From Frigidibacter sp. ROC022 (lineage in GTDB: Bacteria; Pseudomonadota; Alphaproteobacteria; Rhodobacterales; Rhodobacteraceae): a stretch of DNA of 64,000 nucleotides. Positions 1 to 9,411 of this stretch are shown here, piece after piece. Each line of letters begins with the position of its first letter. The stretch's first letter is position 1. The stretch lies in the NCBI RefSeq assembly GCF_024723735.1, contig NZ_JANQDU010000006.1, positions 59,599-123,598 of the forward strand. The letters are read 5' to 3'. The notes under the pieces were generated by a model. That model had not been told where the DNA came from. It saw nothing but the letters and a program-made list of their open reading frames with translations, and ran no database searches. The position numbers were made by a program, and so were the translations under genes.

Positions 1-244
1 CTCGTTTCTGCTGAAGAAAGCCGAAAAGAGCCGCGAATCCGGCCGCAACGAAGTCATCAAGATCTGGTCGCGTCGCTCGACGATCCTGCCGCAATTCGTG
101 GGTCTCACGTTTGGCGTCTACAACGGCCACAAACATATCCCCGTCAACGTCACGGAAGACATGATCGGTCAGAAGTTCGGTGAATACTCGCCGACCCGGA
201 CCTATCACGGTCATGCCGCGGACAAGAAAGCGAAGCGGAAGTAG
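1..244 (+). CDS. rpsS: 30S ribosomal protein S19 (5'-truncated by the window edge)
   Basis: The window opens inside this gene; the first complete codon is at base 2 and 80 residues are visible, so roughly a dozen N-terminal residues are missing. S19 sits in the head of the small ribosomal subunit, where it forms a complex with S13. The visible part carries the family signatures [16 protein letters not shown] and YNGHKHIPV and ends in a basic tail. Only two bases separate its stop from the rplV start, as expected inside the S10 operon. Confidence 0.97.
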   Translation, partial: SFLLKKAEKSRESGRNEVIKIWSRRSTILPQFVGLTFGVYNGHKHIPVNVTEDMIGQKFGEYSPTRTYHGHAADKKAKRK

Positions 245-246
245 TC

Positions 247-636
247 ATGGGCAAGGAAAAGAACCCCCGCCGCGTGGCAGACAACGAAGCCATGGCCAAG
301 GCCAAGATGCTTCGGACCTCGCCGCAGAAGCTGAACCTGGTTGCCCAGATGATCCGCGGCAAGTCCGTGGACAAGGCTCTGGTTGACCTGACGTTCTCGA
401 AGCGCCGGATCGCGCAGGACGTGAAGAAATGCCTTCAGTCCGCGATCGCCAATGCCGAGAACAACCACAACCTCGACGTTGACGAACTGGTCGTCGCCGA
501 GGCCTATGTCGGCAAGAACCTGGTCATGAAGCGCGGCCGTCCGCGGGCGCGTGGCCGTTACGGCAAGATCCTGAAGCCGTTCTCGGAACTCACCATCAAG
601 GTCCGTCAGGTCGAAGCCGCCGGGGAGCAAGCATAA
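247..636 (+). CDS. rplV: 50S ribosomal protein L22
   Basis: L22 binds 23S rRNA, and its long beta-hairpin lines the nascent peptide exit tunnel. The protein has 129 residues. It contains the core [17 protein letters not shown] and the C-terminal hairpin region with [14 protein letters not shown], the part that reaches the tunnel. A lead of about 14 basic residues precedes the usual core start. Its stop TAA shares its last base with the ATG of rpsC (TAATG), so the two genes are translationally coupled. Confidence 0.97.
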   Translation: MGKEKNPRRVADNEAMAKAKMLRTSPQKLNLVAQMIRGKSVDKALVDLTFSKRRIAQDVKKCLQSAIANAENNHNLDVDELVVAEAYVGKNLVMKRGRPRARGRYGKILKPFSELTIKVRQVEAAGEQA

Positions 637-1352
637 TGGGACAGAAGGTCAACCCGATCGGCATGCGTCTCCAGGTCAACCGCACCTGGGACAGCCGCTG
701 GTATGCCGACACCAAGGACTATGGCAATCTGCTGCTTGAAGACCTTGCGATGCGCAAGTTCATCAAGAAGGAGTGCTACCAGGCCGGCGTGTCGAAGGTC
801 ATCATCGAGCGGCCGCACAAGAAGTGCCGGGTGACGATCCACACCGCCCGTCCGGGCGTGATCATCGGCAAGAAGGGCGCGGACATTGAAGGTCTGCGCA
901 AGAAGCTGGCCGCGATCACCGACAGCGAACTGCATCTCAACATCGTCGAGGTGCGCAAGCCGGAACTGGACGCCGCGCTGGTCGCCGAATCCATTGCCCA
1001 GCAGATGGAGCGCCGGATTGCCTTCCGCCGTGCCATGAAGCGGGCGGTGCAGAACGCGATGCGGATGGGTGCCCTGGGCATCCGGGTCAACGTCGGCGGT
1101 CGCCTCGGCGGTGCCGAGATCGCCCGGACCGAGTGGTATCGTGAAGGCCGCGTGCCGCTGCATACCCTGCGCGCCGACATCGACTATGCCCTGGCCGAAG
1201 CCAAGACCCCCTACGGGATCATCGGCGTGAAGGTCTGGATCTTCAAAGGCGAGATCATGGAGCACGATCCCTCGGCCCGTGATCGCAAGCAACAAGAGCT
1301 GCAAGACGGCCCGGGCCCGCGTGGTTCCGGTGGTCCGCGCCGCGACCGTTAA
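636..1352 (+). CDS. rpsC: 30S ribosomal protein S3
   Basis: S3 lies at the mRNA entry channel of the 30S subunit. The 238-residue protein starts [13 protein letters not shown], the universal S3 start. It has a type II KH domain with the GxxG loop in [13 protein letters not shown] near residues 75-90 and the C-terminal S3 domain ([20 protein letters not shown]). The extreme C-terminus is a short Arg/Gly/Pro-rich tail, common in alphaproteobacteria. The start overlaps the rplV stop by one base. Confidence 0.98.
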   Translation: MGQKVNPIGMRLQVNRTWDSRWYADTKDYGNLLLEDLAMRKFIKKECYQAGVSKVIIERPHKKCRVTIHTARPGVIIGKKGADIEGLRKKLAAITDSELHLNIVEVRKPELDAALVAESIAQQMERRIAFRRAMKRAVQNAMRMGALGIRVNVGGRLGGAEIARTEWYREGRVPLHTLRADIDYALAEAKTPYGIIGVKVWIFKGEIMEHDPSARDRKQQELQDGPGPRGSGGPRRDR

Positions 1353-1364
1353 GGAGACAAGCAG

Positions 1365-1778
1365 ATGCTGCAACCGAAACGGACGAAATTCCGCAAGCAA
1401 CACAAGGGCCGGATTCACGGCGAAGCCAAGGGCGGTTACGACCTTGCCTTTGGCTCGTTCGGCCTGAAGGCCACCCAGCCCGAGCGTGTGACCGCGCGTC
1501 AGATCGAAGCGGCCCGCCGCGCCCTGACCCGCCACATGAAGCGCCAGGGATCGGTCTGGATCCGGGTGTTCCCGGACGTGCCGGTGACCGGAAAGCCCAC
1601 CGAAGTGCGGATGGGTAAGGGCAAGGGCTCGGTCGAGTACTGGGCGGCCAAGGTGAAGCCGGGCCGGATCATGTTCGAGATCGACGGCGTGGACGAAACC
1701 ACCGCGCGCGAAGCCCTGCGGCTGGCGGCGATGAAGCTGCCGGTGAAGACCAAGACGATCGTTCGCGCCGACTGGTAG
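1365..1778 (+). CDS. rplP: 50S ribosomal protein L16
   Basis: L16 helps organise the A-site and peptidyl-transferase region of the 50S subunit. The protein has the family-typical 137 residues and begins [16 protein letters not shown]. It carries the conserved segments [19 protein letters not shown] and [13 protein letters not shown] strong ribosome-binding site (AAGGAG) lies about 8 bases before the ATG. It is followed by an unusually long gap of 182 bases for this operon. Confidence 0.98.
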   Translation: MLQPKRTKFRKQHKGRIHGEAKGGYDLAFGSFGLKATQPERVTARQIEAARRALTRHMKRQGSVWIRVFPDVPVTGKPTEVRMGKGKGSVEYWAAKVKPGRIMFEIDGVDETTAREALRLAAMKLPVKTKTIVRADW

Positions 1779-1866
1779 GGACCGAAGGGGGGGCAGAACG
1801 CCCGTCTCGCGGTGCCGACACGGCCCGAACGACAGGCAGGCCCATCATGGGGCTTGCGTAATGCCG

Positions 1867-1888
1867 GGCGCCCCTCTATAGGGGCGCC
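1867..1888 (+). other. Intercistronic hairpin in the rplP-rpmC gap
   Basis: The 182-base gap between rplP and rpmC holds a perfect 9-bp inverted repeat, GGCGCCCCT and AGGGGCGCC, around a 4-base loop (CTAT). It is followed by a short TT only, so it is not a standard intrinsic terminator. It could be a processing or pausing element in the long mRNA, or a partial attenuator. No ORF with a credible ribosome-binding site is seen in the gap apart from the rpmC site itself. Confidence 0.6.
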
Positions 1889-1960
1889 TTCACTGCTAGC
1901 TCCACCGGGTATCAGGGTGACCATGTCGGGCCCTCCGGTGATGTTGAAAGGACGACCGAA

Positions 1961-2176
1961 ATGGCGAAAGCCAGCACCGAACTCAAGGACAAGACGCCGG
2001 ACCAGCTCCGCGATCAGCTTGTCGCGCTGAAGAAGGAGGCTTTCAACCTCCGCTTCCAGCAGGCCACCGGCCAGCTCGAGAACACCGCCCGCATGCGCAT
2101 CGTCCGCCGCGACGTTGCCCGGGTGATGACGGCCCTGAACCAAAAGGCTGCCGCTGCAGCCACGACGGCGGAGTAA
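1961..2176 (+). CDS. rpmC: 50S ribosomal protein L29
   Basis: L29 is a small two-helix protein beside the exit tunnel of the 50S subunit, next to L23, and helps form the docking site for nascent-chain factors. The protein has 71 residues, and the characteristic motif [15 protein letters not shown] falls in the second helix. A GAAAGGA ribosome-binding site precedes the ATG. The C-terminus is an Ala/Thr-rich tail. rpsQ starts four bases after the stop. Confidence 0.97.
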   Translation: MAKASTELKDKTPDQLRDQLVALKKEAFNLRFQQATGQLENTARMRIVRRDVARVMTALNQKAAAAATTAE

Positions 2177-2180
2177 GCCC

Positions 2181-2420
2181 ATGCCCAAGCGTATCCTGCA
2201 AGGCACCGTCACCGGCGACCAGAACAACCAGACCGTCACGGTCGCGGTCGAGCGTCGCTACAAGCATCCGCTGCTGCACAAGACGGTTCGCGCGACCAAG
2301 AAGTACCGGGCGCATGACGAGACCAACAGCTTCAAGATCGGTGACAAGGTTCGCATTGAAGAATGCGCGCCGGTCTCGAAAACCAAACGCTGGAGGGTCG
2401 TGACCGAAGCTTCGGCTTAA
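2181..2420 (+). CDS. rpsQ: 30S ribosomal protein S17
   Basis: S17 is an OB-fold primary binding protein for 16S rRNA. The 79-residue protein contains the family signatures [26 protein letters not shown], and the C-terminal segment [20 protein letters not shown]. It follows rpmC with a four-base spacer. A 76-base gap to rplN follows, where only short, weak inverted repeats are visible. Confidence 0.97.
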   Translation: MPKRILQGTVTGDQNNQTVTVAVERRYKHPLLHKTVRATKKYRAHDETNSFKIGDKVRIEECAPVSKTKRWRVVTEASA

Positions 2421-2496
2421 GTCATACCCTTCGGTTTGATCGAAACCCTGGAGTCAATGACCCGGAAGGGCGGCTCTACAGGTCGGGAGAAACCAA

Positions 2497-2865
2497 ATGA
2501 TCCAGATGCAGACGAATCTGGATGTCGCTGACAACTCCGGCGCACGCCGGGTGCAGTGCATCAAGGTTCTCGGCGGGTCGCACCGCCGCTATGCCTCGGT
2601 CGGTGACATCATCGTCGTTTCGGTGAAGGAAGCCATTCCGCGCGGTCGCGTGAAGAAGGGGGACGTCCGCAAGGCCGTCGTCGTTCGCACCGCCAAGGAA
2701 GTGCGCCGCGAGGACGGCACGGCGATCCGCTTTGACCGCAACGCCGCCGTCATCATCAACAACAACATGGAGCCGATCGGCACCCGTATCTTCGGGCCGG
2801 TGGTGCGCGAGCTTCGCGCCAAGAACTTCATGAAAATCATCAGCCTTGCGCCGGAGGTGCTCTGA
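2497..2865 (+). CDS. rplN: 50S ribosomal protein L14
   Basis: L14 lies at the subunit interface of the 50S particle, near the binding site of the silencing factor RsfS. It has the canonical 122 residues, starts [18 protein letters not shown] and includes the signature [17 protein letters not shown]. Its stop TGA and the ATG of rplX share one base (TGATG), indicating translational coupling. Confidence 0.98.
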   Translation: MIQMQTNLDVADNSGARRVQCIKVLGGSHRRYASVGDIIVVSVKEAIPRGRVKKGDVRKAVVVRTAKEVRREDGTAIRFDRNAAVIINNNMEPIGTRIFGPVVRELRAKNFMKIISLAPEVL

Positions 2866-3170
2866 TGGCCGCGAAACTGAAACGAGGCGACAAGGTCATC
2901 GTCCTGACCGGCAAGGACAAGGGCAAGACCGGGGAAATCCGGTCGGTTGACCCGAAGGCCGGCAAGGCCGTCGTCGAGGGCATCAACATCGCCATCCGCC
3001 ACCGCCGCCAGACCCAGGCCACCCAGGGTGGACGCATTCCGGTGGCGATGCCGCTGGACCTGTCGAACCTGGCGATCCTGGACAGCAACAACAAGGCGAC
3101 CCGCGTCGGCTTCCGCATGGAAGACGGCAAGAAGGTCCGCTTTGCCAAGACCACCGGGGAGGTGATCTGA
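2865..3170 (+). CDS. rplX: 50S ribosomal protein L24
   Basis: L24 is an assembly initiator of the 50S subunit and later lies near the tunnel exit. The 101-residue protein has the KOW motif at its start ([20 protein letters not shown]) and the family segment [19 protein letters not shown]. The start overlaps rplN by one base and the end overlaps rplE by one base (TGATG). Confidence 0.98.
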   Translation: MAAKLKRGDKVIVLTGKDKGKTGEIRSVDPKAGKAVVEGINIAIRHRRQTQATQGGRIPVAMPLDLSNLAILDSNNKATRVGFRMEDGKKVRFAKTTGEVI

Positions 3171-3733
3171 TGTTGGACCAAGCCAGCTATACCCCGCGCC
3201 TGAAGACGCTGTACCAGCAGTCGCTCCGCGCCGCGCTGAAAGAGCAGTTCGGCTACAAGAACGACATGATGATCCCGCGGCTCGACAAGATCGTGCTGAA
3301 CATCGGTTGTGGCGCCGAGGCAGTGAAGGATTCGAAGAAGGCCAAGTCGGCCGTCGAGGATCTGACCATCATCGCCGGCCAGAAGGCCCTGACCACGGTC
3401 GCCAAGAAGTCGATCGCCGGTTTCCGGGTCCGGGAAATGATGCCGTTGGGCGCGAAGGTCACCCTGCGCGGCGACCGGATGTATGAATTCCTCGATCGTC
3501 TGATCACCGTGGCGCTGCCGCGGGTCCGCGACTTCCGCGGCGTGAAGGGCAATTCGTTCGACGGCCGCGGCAACTATGCCATGGGCCTGAAGGAACATAT
3601 CGTGTTCCCCGAGATCAACTTCGACAAGGTCGACGAGGTCTGGGGCATGGACATCATCGTCTGCACCACCGCCAAGACGGATGCAGAAGCCAAGGCGCTG
3701 TTGAAGCTTTTCAACATGCCGTTCAACAGCTGA
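3170..3733 (+). CDS. rplE: 50S ribosomal protein L5
   Basis: L5 binds 5S rRNA and contributes to the central protuberance and to bridges with the 30S head. The 187-residue protein contains the family signatures [35 protein letters not shown] and [15 protein letters not shown]. The length is normal for the family. It overlaps rplX by one base and precedes rpsN by 16 bases. Confidence 0.98.
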   Translation: MLDQASYTPRLKTLYQQSLRAALKEQFGYKNDMMIPRLDKIVLNIGCGAEAVKDSKKAKSAVEDLTIIAGQKALTTVAKKSIAGFRVREMMPLGAKVTLRGDRMYEFLDRLITVALPRVRDFRGVKGNSFDGRGNYAMGLKEHIVFPEINFDKVDEVWGMDIIVCTTAKTDAEAKALLKLFNMPFNS

Positions 3734-3749
3734 GCCTGGAGAGACATCA

Positions 3750-4055
3750 ATGGCAAAGAAATCCATGGTCGAACGCGAAGTGAAGCGCCAGAAGCTGGTT
3801 GACCAGTATGCTGCCCGCCGCACTGCGCTGAAGGCGATCATCGAAGACCAATCGAAGCCGATGGAAGAGCGTTTCAAGGCGACGATGAAACTGGCGAAGC
3901 TGCCGCGCAATTCCAGCGCGGTCCGGCTGCACAACCGCTGCCAGCTCACCGGGCGTCCGCACGCCTATTACCGCAAACTCAAGGTCAGCCGGATCGCGCT
4001 GCGCGAGCTGGGCTCGCTGGGCCAGATCCCCGGCCTTGTGAAGTCGAGCTGGTAA
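3750..4055 (+). CDS. rpsN: 30S ribosomal protein S14, zinc-free type
   Basis: S14 is a late-assembly protein in the 30S head. The 101-residue form seen here is the long type without the CxxC...CxxC zinc ribbon; only a single Cys occurs in the C-terminal core around [16 protein letters not shown]. The ribosome-binding site GGAGAG lies just before the ATG. It is followed by an AAGGAGG site serving rpsH. Confidence 0.97.
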   Translation: MAKKSMVEREVKRQKLVDQYAARRTALKAIIEDQSKPMEERFKATMKLAKLPRNSSAVRLHNRCQLTGRPHAYYRKLKVSRIALRELGSLGQIPGLVKSSW

Positions 4056-4067
4056 GGAGGGCATGGT

Positions 4068-4460
4068 ATGAACGATCCTCTCGGAGATATGCTCGCCCGG
4101 ATCCGCAACTCGCAGATGCGTGGCAAGAGCCAGGTCAGGACGCCGGCTTCGAAGCTGCGCGCCTGGGTGCTGGATGTGCTGAAGGACGAAGGCTATATCC
4201 GCGGATATGAAGCGGGCACGGGCGCCGATGGGCACCCGGAACTGGTCATCGATCTGAAGTATTTCGAAGGCACCCCGGTGATCCGCGAACTCAAGCGCGT
4301 TTCGACCCCCGGTCGCCGGGTCTACATGAGCGTGCGGGACATCCCGCAGGTTCGTCAGGGCCTTGGCGTTTCCATTGTCTCGACGCCGAAAGGTGTCATG
4401 TCGGATGCAGCAGCACGGGCGGCCCATGTGGGCGGCGAAGTGCTCTGCACCGTATTCTAA
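4068..4460 (+). CDS. rpsH: 30S ribosomal protein S8
   Basis: S8 is a primary 16S rRNA binder; in well-studied bacteria it also represses the spc operon by binding its own mRNA, which is family knowledge and not demonstrated here. The 130-residue protein starts [19 protein letters not shown] and has the C-terminal signature [18 protein letters not shown]. It is preceded by AAGGAGG and followed by TAAGGAGG before rplF. Confidence 0.98.
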   Translation: MNDPLGDMLARIRNSQMRGKSQVRTPASKLRAWVLDVLKDEGYIRGYEAGTGADGHPELVIDLKYFEGTPVIRELKRVSTPGRRVYMSVRDIPQVRQGLGVSIVSTPKGVMSDAAARAAHVGGEVLCTVF

Positions 4461-4473
4461 GGAGGCCGGAAGC

Positions 4474-5007
4474 ATGTCGCGTATCGGAAAGAAGCCGATC
4501 CCGCTGCCGAAAGGCGTGGAAGCCAAGATCGACGGCAAGGTTGTCGAAGTGAAGGGGCCGAAAGGCACCCGCAGCTTCACCTTCCGCGATGCCGTCACCG
4601 TCACGATGGAAGACGGCGAGATCGTGGTGAAGCCGGTCGATCTGACCAAGGAAGCTCGTCAGCAGTGGGGCATGACCCGCACCATGATCGAGAACCTGGT
4701 CATCGGCGTTTCGGAAGGCTTCAAGAAAGAGCTCGAGATCAACGGCGTCGGCTACCGGGCCCAGATGCAGGGCAATGTCCTGAAGATGGCGCTCGGCTAC
4801 AGCCATGACGTGGATTTCGAGGTTCCGGCCGGGGTGACTGTCACCACGCCGAAACAGACCGAAATCGTTGTGGAAGGTATCGACCAGCAGCTTGTCGGCC
4901 AGGTCGCGGCGAACATCCGCGAATGGCGTGCTCCCGAGCCCTACAAGGGCAAGGGGATCAAGTACAAGGACGAGTATATCTTCCGCAAGGAAGGCAAGAA
5001 GAAGTAG
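4474..5007 (+). CDS. rplF: 50S ribosomal protein L6
   Basis: L6 lies near the sarcin-ricin loop at the factor-binding site. The frame is open further upstream, but the start [16 protein letters not shown] is chosen because it matches the family N-terminus and follows a strong AAGGAGG site at the end of rpsH. This gives 177 residues, the usual length. The C-terminal RNA-binding segment [20 protein letters not shown] is intact. Confidence 0.98.
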   Translation: MSRIGKKPIPLPKGVEAKIDGKVVEVKGPKGTRSFTFRDAVTVTMEDGEIVVKPVDLTKEARQQWGMTRTMIENLVIGVSEGFKKELEINGVGYRAQMQGNVLKMALGYSHDVDFEVPAGVTVTTPKQTEIVVEGIDQQLVGQVAANIREWRAPEPYKGKGIKYKDEYIFRKEGKKK

Positions 5008-5017
5008 GACCGGGAAC

Positions 5018-5377
5018 ATGGCAAATACCAAGCGAGATCTGTTCCTGAAGCGCCGTTTGCGCGTCCGGAATGCCCTGCGGAAGACCTCGAACGGACGGCT
5101 GCGGCTGTCGGTTCACCGGTCGTCCAAGAACATCAGCGCCCAGCTGATCGACGATGCGAAAGGCGTGACTGTCGCCTCGGCCTCGTCGCTGGAGAAAGAC
5201 CTGGGCGTCGTCGGCAAGAACAATGTCGAGGCGGCCGCCAAGATCGGCGCGACGATCGCCGAGCGGGCGAAGAAGGCGGGCGTCGAAACCTGCTATTTCG
5301 ACCGCGGCGGTTTCCTCTTTCACGGCAAGATCAAGGCTCTGGCCGAGGCTGCGCGTGAGGGTGGCCTGAAGTTCTGA
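5018..5377 (+). CDS. rplR: 50S ribosomal protein L18
   Basis: L18 binds 5S rRNA together with L5. The start [20 protein letters not shown] is the family start; an open frame before it overlaps rplF and is not used. The protein has 119 residues, a basic N-terminal arm and the C-terminal signature [25 protein letters not shown]. It is followed by a 171-base gap that carries a double hairpin. Confidence 0.98.
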   Translation: MANTKRDLFLKRRLRVRNALRKTSNGRLRLSVHRSSKNISAQLIDDAKGVTVASASSLEKDLGVVGKNNVEAAAKIGATIAERAKKAGVETCYFDRGGFLFHGKIKALAEAAREGGLKF

Positions 5378-5383
5378 GGGCGC

Positions 5384-5440
5384 GGTGCGTGCTCAGGCAT
5401 GCACCCTGCCGACCCCGTATGGCGCGTGTACGCACGCGCC
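5384..5440. repeat. Double-hairpin palindromic element, copy 1 (rplR-rpsE gap)
   Basis: Two stem-loops lie side by side. The first pairs GGTGCGTGC (5384-5392) with GCATGCACC (5397-5405) around TCAG, with one G-T wobble. The second pairs GGCGCGTG (5421-5428) with CACGCGCC (5433-5440) around TACG. Both share the GTGCGTG/CACGCACC core that recurs after rpoA at 12152-12206. The pair looks like a REP-type intergenic element; no transposase lies nearby. It may stabilise or segment the ribosomal mRNA, which is inference. Confidence 0.6.
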
Positions 5441-5548
5441 ATCACGGACACTGCGGATGGTTTCGGCCATCCCGATGATCCGGGCGCCGGTGGCGCACCA
5501 AGGATCGAGATGTAACGGCGCCTGGCGCCAGAGTTGAAGGATAGCCGC

Positions 5549-6130
5549 ATGGCTCGTGAACCGAACAGAGGCGGACGCCGCGACGACCGCCGTGATGAGA
5601 ACCCGGAATTTGCCGACCGCCTTGTGGCGATCAACCGGGTGTCGAAGACCGTCAAGGGCGGCAAGCGCTTTGGCTTTGCGGCGCTGGTCGTCGTCGGCGA
5701 CCAGAAGGGCCGTGTCGGCTTCGGCAAGGGCAAGGCCAAGGAAGTGCCGGAAGCGATCCGCAAGGCGACCGAGCAGGCCCGTCGCGGCCTGGTCCGGGTG
5801 CCGCTGCGCGAAGGCCGGACCCTGCACCACGACATGGAAGGCCGTCATGGCGCCGGTCGTGTGGTGATGCGGACCGCCCCGGCGGGGACCGGGATCATCG
5901 CCGGTGGTCCGATGCGTGCCGTGTTCGAGATGCTCGGCATCCAGGACATCGTCGCCAAGTCGCTGGGCTCGCAGAACCCCTACAACATGATCCGCGCCAC
6001 GATGGACGGCCTGAAGCGCGAAGCCTCGCCCCGGTCGGTGGCGCAGCGTCGCGGCAAGAAGGTCGCCGACATTCTGAAACGCCCGGATGCGCCCGAAGCG
6101 GCTGAAGCCGCTGCCGACGCCGAAGCCTGA
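5549..6130 (+). CDS. rpsE: 30S ribosomal protein S5
   Basis: S5 contributes to decoding accuracy and mRNA helicase activity in the 30S subunit. A TTG 15 bases upstream is in frame, but the ATG giving [20 protein letters not shown] is preferred because GAAGGA lies 8-14 bases before it. This yields 193 residues. The double-stranded-RNA-binding-like S5 domain ([35 protein letters not shown]) is complete. The C-terminus is an Ala/Glu-rich tail. Confidence 0.97.
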   Translation: MAREPNRGGRRDDRRDENPEFADRLVAINRVSKTVKGGKRFGFAALVVVGDQKGRVGFGKGKAKEVPEAIRKATEQARRGLVRVPLREGRTLHHDMEGRHGAGRVVMRTAPAGTGIIAGGPMRAVFEMLGIQDIVAKSLGSQNPYNMIRATMDGLKREASPRSVAQRRGKKVADILKRPDAPEAAEAAADAEA

Positions 6131-6141
6131 GGAGCGCCAAG

Positions 6142-6333
6142 ATGGCCAAGAAAACCATTGTGGTGAAGCAGATCGCTTCGCCGACCCGCCGCCCGGCCGA
6201 CCAGCGCGCGACGCTGGTGGGTCTGGGACTGAACAAGATGAACCGCACCCGCGAGCTGGAAGACACGCCCAGCATCCGCGGCATGGTGAACAAGATTCCC
6301 CATATGGTGAAGATCATCGAAGAGCGGGGCTGA
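6142..6333 (+). CDS. rpmD: 50S ribosomal protein L30
   Basis: L30 is a small protein of the 50S subunit. The 63-residue sequence contains the family motif [20 protein letters not shown]. It follows rpsE with an 11-base spacer containing GGAG. In most bacteria rplO follows directly; here an intrinsic terminator comes 40 bases after the stop and rplO is displaced by about 1.1 kb. Confidence 0.97.
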   Translation: MAKKTIVVKQIASPTRRPADQRATLVGLGLNKMNRTRELEDTPSIRGMVNKIPHMVKIIEERG

Positions 6334-6372
6334 CAGGGCGCGGCAAGCCGCGGCTCGATCCCGACAGATTGA

Positions 6373-6401
6373 AACGCTCCGGAGAGTCCGGGGCGTTTTT
6401 T
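6373..6401 (+). terminator. Intrinsic terminator after rpmD
   Basis: An 11-bp stem (AACGCTCCGGA at 6373-6383 with TCCGGGGCGTT at 6387-6397, one T-G wobble) closes a GAG loop and runs into six T residues at 6396-6401. This is a textbook intrinsic terminator and would end transcripts coming from rpsS-rpmD before rplO. Confidence 0.88.
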
Positions 6402-6528
6402 CGTTCGGCGGCCAATAGTCGCGGTGGAACGGCACGCCGCGCACGGCGGCGAATTCCGGGCCATTCCGCATGTTTCCGGGAAAGTCCCCACCCGTCAGGT
6501 TGAAGGCACCACCGCTCCCTGCCCCCGA

Positions 6529-7233
6529 TCAGGGCGTGACCCCGAAGATATAGCCGACCCCCGCGGTGACGATCATCGCGAAGACCCCCCAGGTGACGAC
6601 CCGGATCACGGCCTTGCGGATCGGCGCCGCGCCGGCCCGGGCGCCGAGGGCGCCGAGCGCGGCCAGGGCAAGGACGGTGACGATCAGGACGGTCGGGATG
6701 ATCGTGTCGACCGGTGCCAGCACCGCCGCCAGCAGCGGCACCGCCGCCGCGACGCTGAAGGTCAGGCCCGAGGCCAGTGCGGCCTGGAGCGGGTTGGCGC
6801 GCTGCGTGTCCGAGAGCCCCAACTCGTCGCGGACATGCGCGGCCAGTGCATCCTTTTCCGTCAGTTCCCTTGCGACCAGCAGCGCGGTTTCGTCGCTCAG
6901 CCCCTTCTCGCGGTAGATGCCGGCCAGTTCGGCCAGTTCCTCTTCGGGGAAATCCCGCAGCGCGTCGGTCTCGCGGACGATGTCGGCGCTTTCGATGTCG
7001 GACTGCGACGAGACCGAGACATATTCCCCCGCCGCCATCGACATCGCCCCGGCGGTAAGGCCGGCGACACCGGCGATCAGCACGGCGCTATGGCTGGGTT
7101 CGGCCGCTGCGACCCCGACGATCAGCGACGAGACCGACACAACCCCGTCATTGGCCCCGAGCACCGCGGCGCGCAGCCAGTTGCTGCGGTTGATGTAATG
7201 GGGCTGACCGGGGTGGGCGGAGACGTTGGTCAT
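6529..7233 (-). CDS. VIT1/CCC1-family (vacuolar iron transporter-like) membrane protein
   Basis: The 234-residue protein begins [20 protein letters not shown] and carries the family hallmark [19 protein letters not shown] in its first membrane segment. A second segment ([20 protein letters not shown]), a soluble helical stretch rich in Glu (the metal-binding region in the family), and three C-terminal membrane segments follow. Members move Fe2+ or Mn2+; the substrate here is inferred. The frame is open upstream, but this ATG is preceded by AAAGGA at a workable distance of about 11 bases. The gene faces against the ribosomal operon and sits between rpmD and rplO. An FNR-like site lies about 70 bases upstream of the start. 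Confidence 0.9.
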   Translation of the reverse strand: MTNVSAHPGQPHYINRSNWLRAAVLGANDGVVSVSSLIVGVAAAEPSHSAVLIAGVAGLTAGAMSMAAGEYVSVSSQSDIESADIVRETDALRDFPEEELAELAGIYREKGLSDETALLVARELTEKDALAAHVRDELGLSDTQRANPLQAALASGLTFSVAAAVPLLAAVLAPVDTIIPTVLIVTVLALAALGALGARAGAAPIRKAVIRVVTWGVFAMIVTAGVGYIFGVTP

Positions 7234-7302
7234 CTGGTCCGTGGTCCTTTGCGTGTCGGCGGCGGCTGCGTCCGAGAGGACAGGAGAGGACGTCGCGGCG
7301 CC

Positions 7303-7316
7303 TTGATCTGGATCAG
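7303..7316. promoter_or_regulatory. FNR-type half-palindrome (TTGAT-N4-ATCAG)
   Basis: The sequence TTGATCTGGATCAG differs at one base from the FNR/FnrL consensus TTGAT-N4-ATCAA. It lies between the divergent starts of the VIT-family gene (70 bases away) and rplO (148 bases away). Oxygen-responsive control of an iron transporter would make sense, but only the motif is seen; no clear -10 element was found at the expected distance. Confidence 0.4.
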
Positions 7317-7463
7317 GCCGGCCCCGGCCGCCTTGGCCCTTGCCTGCGGCGGCCTGAACGTGTAGAGGCCAGCGGTGGCCCGGACACCGGGTCGAGAACC
7401 AATCAGCAAGCCGTGGTCGGCCGCTCCCGTCGCTGGGGGTCGCATCCGGCAAGGAGAAGCGAC

Positions 7464-7949
7464 ATGAAACTGAACGATCTCCGGGACAATCCCGGTGCGA
7501 CGAAGAAACGGATGCGGGTTGGCCGCGGTCCGGGGTCCGGCAAGGGCAAGACCGCCGGGCGCGGGATCAAGGGCCAGACCTCGCGGTCGGGCGTTGCGAT
7601 CAACGCCTATGAAGGCGGCCAGATGCCGCTCTACCGGCGCCTGCCGAAGCGCGGCTTCACCAAGCCGAACCGCAAGAGCTACGCGGTCATCAATCTCGAC
7701 ACGCTGCAGAAGTTCGTCGATGCCAAGCGGATCGATCCGAAGGTCGAGGTGACCGAGGATTCGCTGGTCGAGGCCGGCATCGTGCGCCGCAAGCTGGACG
7801 GTATCCGTCTGCTGGCGAAGGGCGAATTGAAGGTGGCGCTGAAGATCGCGCTGACCGGCGCCTCGGCGGCCGCCAAGGCTGCGGTCGAGAAGGCCGGCGG
7901 CACTTTGACGCTGACTGCAAAGACCCGCGAGACCGCGGCGGCTGAATAA
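7464..7949 (+). CDS. rplO: 50S ribosomal protein L15
   Basis: L15 is a late-assembly 50S protein. The ATG giving [20 protein letters not shown] is chosen over longer frames because AAGGAG lies 8-13 bases before it and it matches the family start. The protein has 161 residues with the glycine-rich RNA-binding segment [20 protein letters not shown] and the core [15 protein letters not shown]. It restarts the spc operon after the intruding VIT-family gene, so it probably needs its own promoter. Confidence 0.97.
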   Translation: MKLNDLRDNPGATKKRMRVGRGPGSGKGKTAGRGIKGQTSRSGVAINAYEGGQMPLYRRLPKRGFTKPNRKSYAVINLDTLQKFVDAKRIDPKVEVTEDSLVEAGIVRRKLDGIRLLAKGELKVALKIALTGASAAAKAAVEKAGGTLTLTAKTRETAAAE

Positions 7950-8052
7950 CGGCTTGTGGGCAGCCGCAGGGCTGCTTACATCCCGCACAGGTTTTACCTT
8001 GGCGCCGCCGACCGGAAACCGGTCTGGCGGCGCTGTCATCGAAGGGGCTCCA

Positions 8053-9411
8053 ATGGCATCCGCCGCGGAACAGATGGCCGCCAACCTCAGCTGGGCGACG
8101 CTCGGCAAGGCGACCGAACTGAGACAGCGCATCTTCTTCACGATCGGGCTGCTGATCGTCTACCGGATCGGGACCTATATCCCGGTGCCGGGGATCGACG
8201 GCACCGCGTTGAGGGAGTTCATGGATTCGGCCTCCTCCGGACTGGGGGGCATCTTCAACATGTTCACCGGCGGGGCGATCTCCCGCATGGGGATCTTCGC
8301 GTTGGGCATCATGCCCTATATCTCGGCCTCGATCATCGTGCAGCTCATGACCAGCATGGTGCCGCAGCTCGAAGCGCTGAAGAAAGAGGGCGAACAGGGC
8401 CGCAAGAAGATCAACCAGTATACCCGCTACGGCACCGTGGTGCTGGCGCTGTTCCAGGCCTATGGCCTGGCCGCCAGCCTGGAGGCCGGCAACCTGGCGC
8501 ATGATCCGGGCTTCACCTTCCGGGCGGCCTGCATCATCACCCTGCTGGGCGGCACGATGTTCCTGATGTGGCTGGGCGAGCAGATCACCGCCCGCGGCAT
8601 CGGCAACGGCATCTCGCTGATCATCTTCGTCGGCATCGTCGCGGAAATCCCGCAGGCCCTGGCGCAGTTCCTGGCCTCGGGCCGGTCCGGCACCGTCAGC
8701 CCCGGCGTCATCATCGCGGTGATCTTCATCGTCATCGCCGTCATGGCCTTCGTGGTCTTCATGGAGCGGGCGCTGCGCAAGATCCACATCCAGTATCCGC
8801 GCCGCCAGGTCGGGATGAAGGTCTATGACGGGGGCACCAGCCACCTGCCGGTCAAGGTCAACCCGGCCGGCGTGATCCCGGCGATCTTCGCCTCGTCGCT
8901 GCTGCTGCTGCCGACCACGATCTCGACCTTCTCGGGCGGCGCGACCGGGCCGATCATGTCCACGATCCTGGCCTATTTCGGCCCCGGCAAGCCGCTGTAT
9001 CTGCTGTTCTTCGCCAGCATGATCGTGTTCTTCACCTATTTCTACACCGCCAACGTGGCGTTCAAGTCGGAAGACGTGGCGGACAACCTGAAGAACCAGA
9101 ACGGCTTCATTCCCGGCATTCGCCCCGGCGCCAAGACGGTCGATTACCTCGACTATGTCGTCGCTCGTCTGCTGGTCGTCGGGTCGGCCTATCTGGCGGC
9201 GGTCTGCCTGCTGCCGGAAATCCTGCGGTCCCAGTTCGCGATCCCGTTCTACTTCGGCGGCACCTCGGTGCTGATCGTGGTCTCGGTCACCATGGACACG
9301 ATCAACCAGGTGCAGTCGCATCTTCTGGCGCACCAGTACGAGGGCCTGATCGAGAAGTCGCAGCTGCGCGGCAAGAAGCGCGGGGCAAGCAAGGGGACAG
9401 TCAGACGATGA
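8053..9411 (+). CDS. secY: Protein translocase subunit SecY
   Basis: SecY is the channel of the Sec translocon in the inner membrane. The ATG giving [18 protein letters not shown] is the first likely start and gives 452 residues with ten membrane segments. Family signatures seen include [13 protein letters not shown], the plug region with GALSRM-like [18 protein letters not shown], and the cytoplasmic loop [14 protein letters not shown] that contacts the ribosome and SecA. It follows rplO by 103 bases and its stop overlaps the adk start (ATGA). Confidence 0.98.
   Translation: MASAAEQMAANLSWATLGKATELRQRIFFTIGLLIVYRIGTYIPVPGIDGTALREFMDSASSGLGGIFNMFTGGAISRMGIFALGIMPYISASIIVQLMTSMVPQLEALKKEGEQGRKKINQYTRYGTVVLALFQAYGLAASLEAGNLAHDPGFTFRAACIITLLGGTMFLMWLGEQITARGIGNGISLIIFVGIVAEIPQALAQFLASGRSGTVSPGVIIAVIFIVIAVMAFVVFMERALRKIHIQYPRRQVGMKVYDGGTSHLPVKVNPAGVIPAIFASSLLLLPTTISTFSGGATGPIMSTILAYFGPGKPLYLLFFASMIVFFTYFYTANVAFKSEDVADNLKNQNGFIPGIRPGAKTVDYLDYVVARLLVVGSAYLAAVCLLPEILRSQFAIPFYFGGTSVLIVVSVTMDTINQVQSHLLAHQYEGLIEKSQLRGKKRGASKGTVRR

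Noticed and set aside
5534..5548. TTG start for rpsE adding five residues
   Set aside because: The extension overlaps the GAAGGA ribosome-binding site of the ATG five codons later, and S5 proteins of the group start at that Met.
7690..9333. Long minus-strand frame over secY
   Set aside because: Low-complexity acidic/Arg/His composition and complete overlap with secY, whose motifs are certain.
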